DNA of 64,000 nt from assembly GCA_904380375.1 (NCBI GenBank), contig CAJFID010000018.1, forward strand, positions 9,541 through 73,540, given 5' to 3'. Both the position numbers and the translations under genes were made by a program. Below, piece by piece: positions 63,283 to 64,000 of the stretch. The notes beneath the pieces were generated by a model. It saw nothing but the letters and a program-made list of their open reading frames with translations. It was not told the DNA's origin and did not search any database. The DNA comes from Avimonas intestinalis. GTDB lineage: Bacteria > Bacillota > Clostridia > Oscillospirales > Acutalibacteraceae. Within the stretch, counting starts at the first letter, position 1. Each line of letters opens with the position of its first letter.

Positions 63283-63580
63283 ACAGCAGCCTCCCCGTCT
63301 CCCGGATATGCCGGGCAAAGCTCAGCTTGGTATCCAGCAGGCGCTGCCATTCCTGCTGCGTATACACCAGCAGGTCAAACGGCAGGTCGGATTCCAGCCG
63401 CAGATACAGCCGGCTCTCCTCCTCCCGCGAGTCCCCCCCGGGGATAACGACGCAGAGCTTGACCGAGGCCACGTCGCCGGAAGGGGTGTTTTTCTGGTTG
63501 AAGACATAGATCTGCCGCGGCGCACAGAGGCGCACGATCTCATCCCTCAGCGCGTCCAGCGGCCGGTTGGTGGTTTCCAT
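63269..63580 (-). CDS. degenerate MNT-type nucleotidyltransferase-like protein
   Basis: The 103-residue partner has the minimal nucleotidyltransferase size and fold pattern (VRLCAPRQIYVFNQKNT, VKLCVVIPG, LPFDLLVYTQQEW). The catalytic GS-x-A-x-G and D-x-D expected after IYVF are replaced by NQKNTPSGDVASVKL, so it probably cannot transfer nucleotides. The start follows GGAGGAAGC. It overlaps the HEPN gene by 14 bases. Confidence 0.75.
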   Translation of the reverse strand: METTNRPLDALRDEIVRLCAPRQIYVFNQKNTPSGDVASVKLCVVIPGGDSREEESRLYLRLESDLPFDLLVYTQQEWQRLLDTKLSFARHIRETGRLLYEGD

Positions 63581-63711
63581 ACGGCTTCCTCCTTACCTAT
63601 GGGCTGTCATCGCCGGTTCCGCCCGCGTTTTCCTCCCGCGGCTTAAAGGCGCGGCGGTACGCGGATCCCCTCCTTAGTATACCACAAAAGCGGGCGGCCG
63701 CCTATCGGGAA

Positions 63712-63752
63712 TTGACAAAGCCCCGGTTTATGGTGTACACTACCATCGGTAG
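63712..63752 (+). promoter_or_regulatory. promoter 1 with dyad element
   Basis: TTGACA (63712-63717), 18 bases, TACACT (63736-63741). Dyads GTGTACAC (63733-63740) and CTACC/GGTAG (63740-63752) overlap the -10 box and start region. Confidence 0.7.
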
Positions 63753-63812
63753 CGATGCCGCCGCACCGCACTACGCGCCCGCCGGCCCGGGAAGGAAGAC
63801 GGCGGGAGCCGG

Positions 63813-63841
63813 TTGACGGCCGGCCGCTTTGCGGGTAAAAT
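63813..63841 (+). promoter_or_regulatory. promoter 2, stable-RNA-like
   Basis: TTGACG (63813-63818), 17 bases, TAAAAT (63836-63841). Tandem promoters are usual for tRNA operons and this lies 140 bases upstream of one. Confidence 0.7.
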
Positions 63842-63876
63842 TAAAATAGAAAACAAAAGGTTGCTTTTGCATAAAC

Positions 63877-63944
63877 GCCCCCTTAGTTAAATGGATATAA
63901 TAAACCCCTCCTAAGAGAACTAACTACGGTTCACTAAAGGAGGC
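63877..63944 (+). pseudogene. degenerate tRNA-Arg(CCU)-like sequence
   Basis: Acceptor GCCCCCT (63877-63883), T8 A9, D-arm GTTAAATGGATATAAT with G18 G19 (63893-63894) and anticodon loop CTCCTAA (63908-63914, anticodon CCT) fit tRNA-Arg. The 3' half fails: GAGAA cannot pair with the 5' anticodon strand AACCC, and the T-stem 3' strand is missing, although AGGAGGC (63938-63944) pairs with the acceptor with one mismatch. Total 68 bases. It looks like a decayed tRNA or an integration relic. Confidence 0.6.
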
Positions 63945-63981
63945 GGCGTGGGATAACTTTGTTAAGTTCAAAATTTAATAT

Positions 63982-64000
63982 GTGCCAGTAGCTCAGTTGG
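63982..64000 (+). tRNA. 5' end of a tRNA gene, cut by the window edge
   Basis: GTGCCAGTAGCTCAGTTGG matches tRNA positions 1-19: acceptor strand, T8 A9, D-stem G10-C13, A14 and G18 G19. The anticodon is outside, so the amino acid is unknown. Confidence 0.85.

Noticed and set aside
63755..63838. 27-codon open frame after promoter 1
   Set aside because: Pro/Arg-rich, no ribosome binding site, and it runs into the second promoter; better read as an untranslated leader.

Overview
The window reads as chromosomal DNA of a high-GC Gram-positive anaerobe, most likely a gut member of the Clostridia close to Oscillospirales/Ruminococcaceae. The basis is the S10-spc-alpha order with secY-adk-map-KOW-infA-rpmJ, zinc-type S4, S14 and L36, split transketolase, GTP-type PEP carboxykinase, lipoprotein-rich carbohydrate genes and TTGACA/TATAAT promoters. 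The placement rests on gene content and recalled family traits, not on a database search. I saw no CRISPR array, IS element or prophage.

Layout. (1) 1-6530 (+): a carbohydrate uptake cluster with a Yip1 membrane protein joined out of frame to the tail of a DUF5696 protein (an apparent deletion), two MalF/MalG-type permeases, a GxGYxYP-type lipoprotein and a solute-binding lipoprotein. It encodes no ATPase. (2) 6726-8155: a TPP riboswitch with terminator controls a long ThiT thiamine S-component. (3) 8265-10505: an autoregulated YtrA-type GntR repressor with an ABC ATPase/permease pair, then a hypothetical anchored protein on the minus strand. (4) 28211-11658 (-): the ribosomal superoperon rpsJ to rplQ, with a roughly 360-nt leader that contains an attenuator-like hairpin. 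(5) 28251-30266: queT behind a probable preQ1 riboswitch, and a SLOG-family gene divergent from an XRE regulator. (6) 30285-38762 (-): pckG, tsaD, a tautomerase, rimI, a protein-arginine-phosphatase-like gene, a small P-loop kinase gene cut by an in-frame TAG, an acetyltransferase and polA. (7) 38999-44558 (+): dusB, a heterodimeric ABC exporter and an acetyltransferase. (8) 45096-46757 (+): an ECF-like sigma factor fused to a large unknown C-terminal region. (9) 46959-56330 (-): split transketolase, a lone 5S rRNA gene with an odd 5' end, two duplicated zinc-ribbon membrane proteins, a cyclase-family hydrolase, rsmE-tcdA-prmA and a phosphohexomutase; the rsmE 3' end is tandemly repeated with a 62-bp period. 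(10) 56594-62564 (+): a lipoprotein, an orphan LolD/MacB-type ATPase and a double pectate-lyase-like beta-helix lipoprotein. (11) 62854-64000: a HEPN/MNT pair (-), then two stable-RNA-like promoters, a degenerate tRNA-Arg(CCU)-like sequence and the first 19 nt of a tRNA gene cut by the window edge.

How the parts work together: the core is translation machinery and housekeeping. The accessory parts concern carbohydrate capture (surface lipoproteins, permeases, beta-helix protein), vitamin salvage through ECF S-components whose energising EcfAA'T module is not here, export pumps, and small regulatory or defence-like pairs. The strongest leads are the sigma-factor fusion, the XRE-SLOG divergent pair with repeated operator boxes, the extended ThiT, the amber-interrupted kinase, the rsmE-end tandem repeat, and the abnormal 5S and tRNA-Arg-like sequences.
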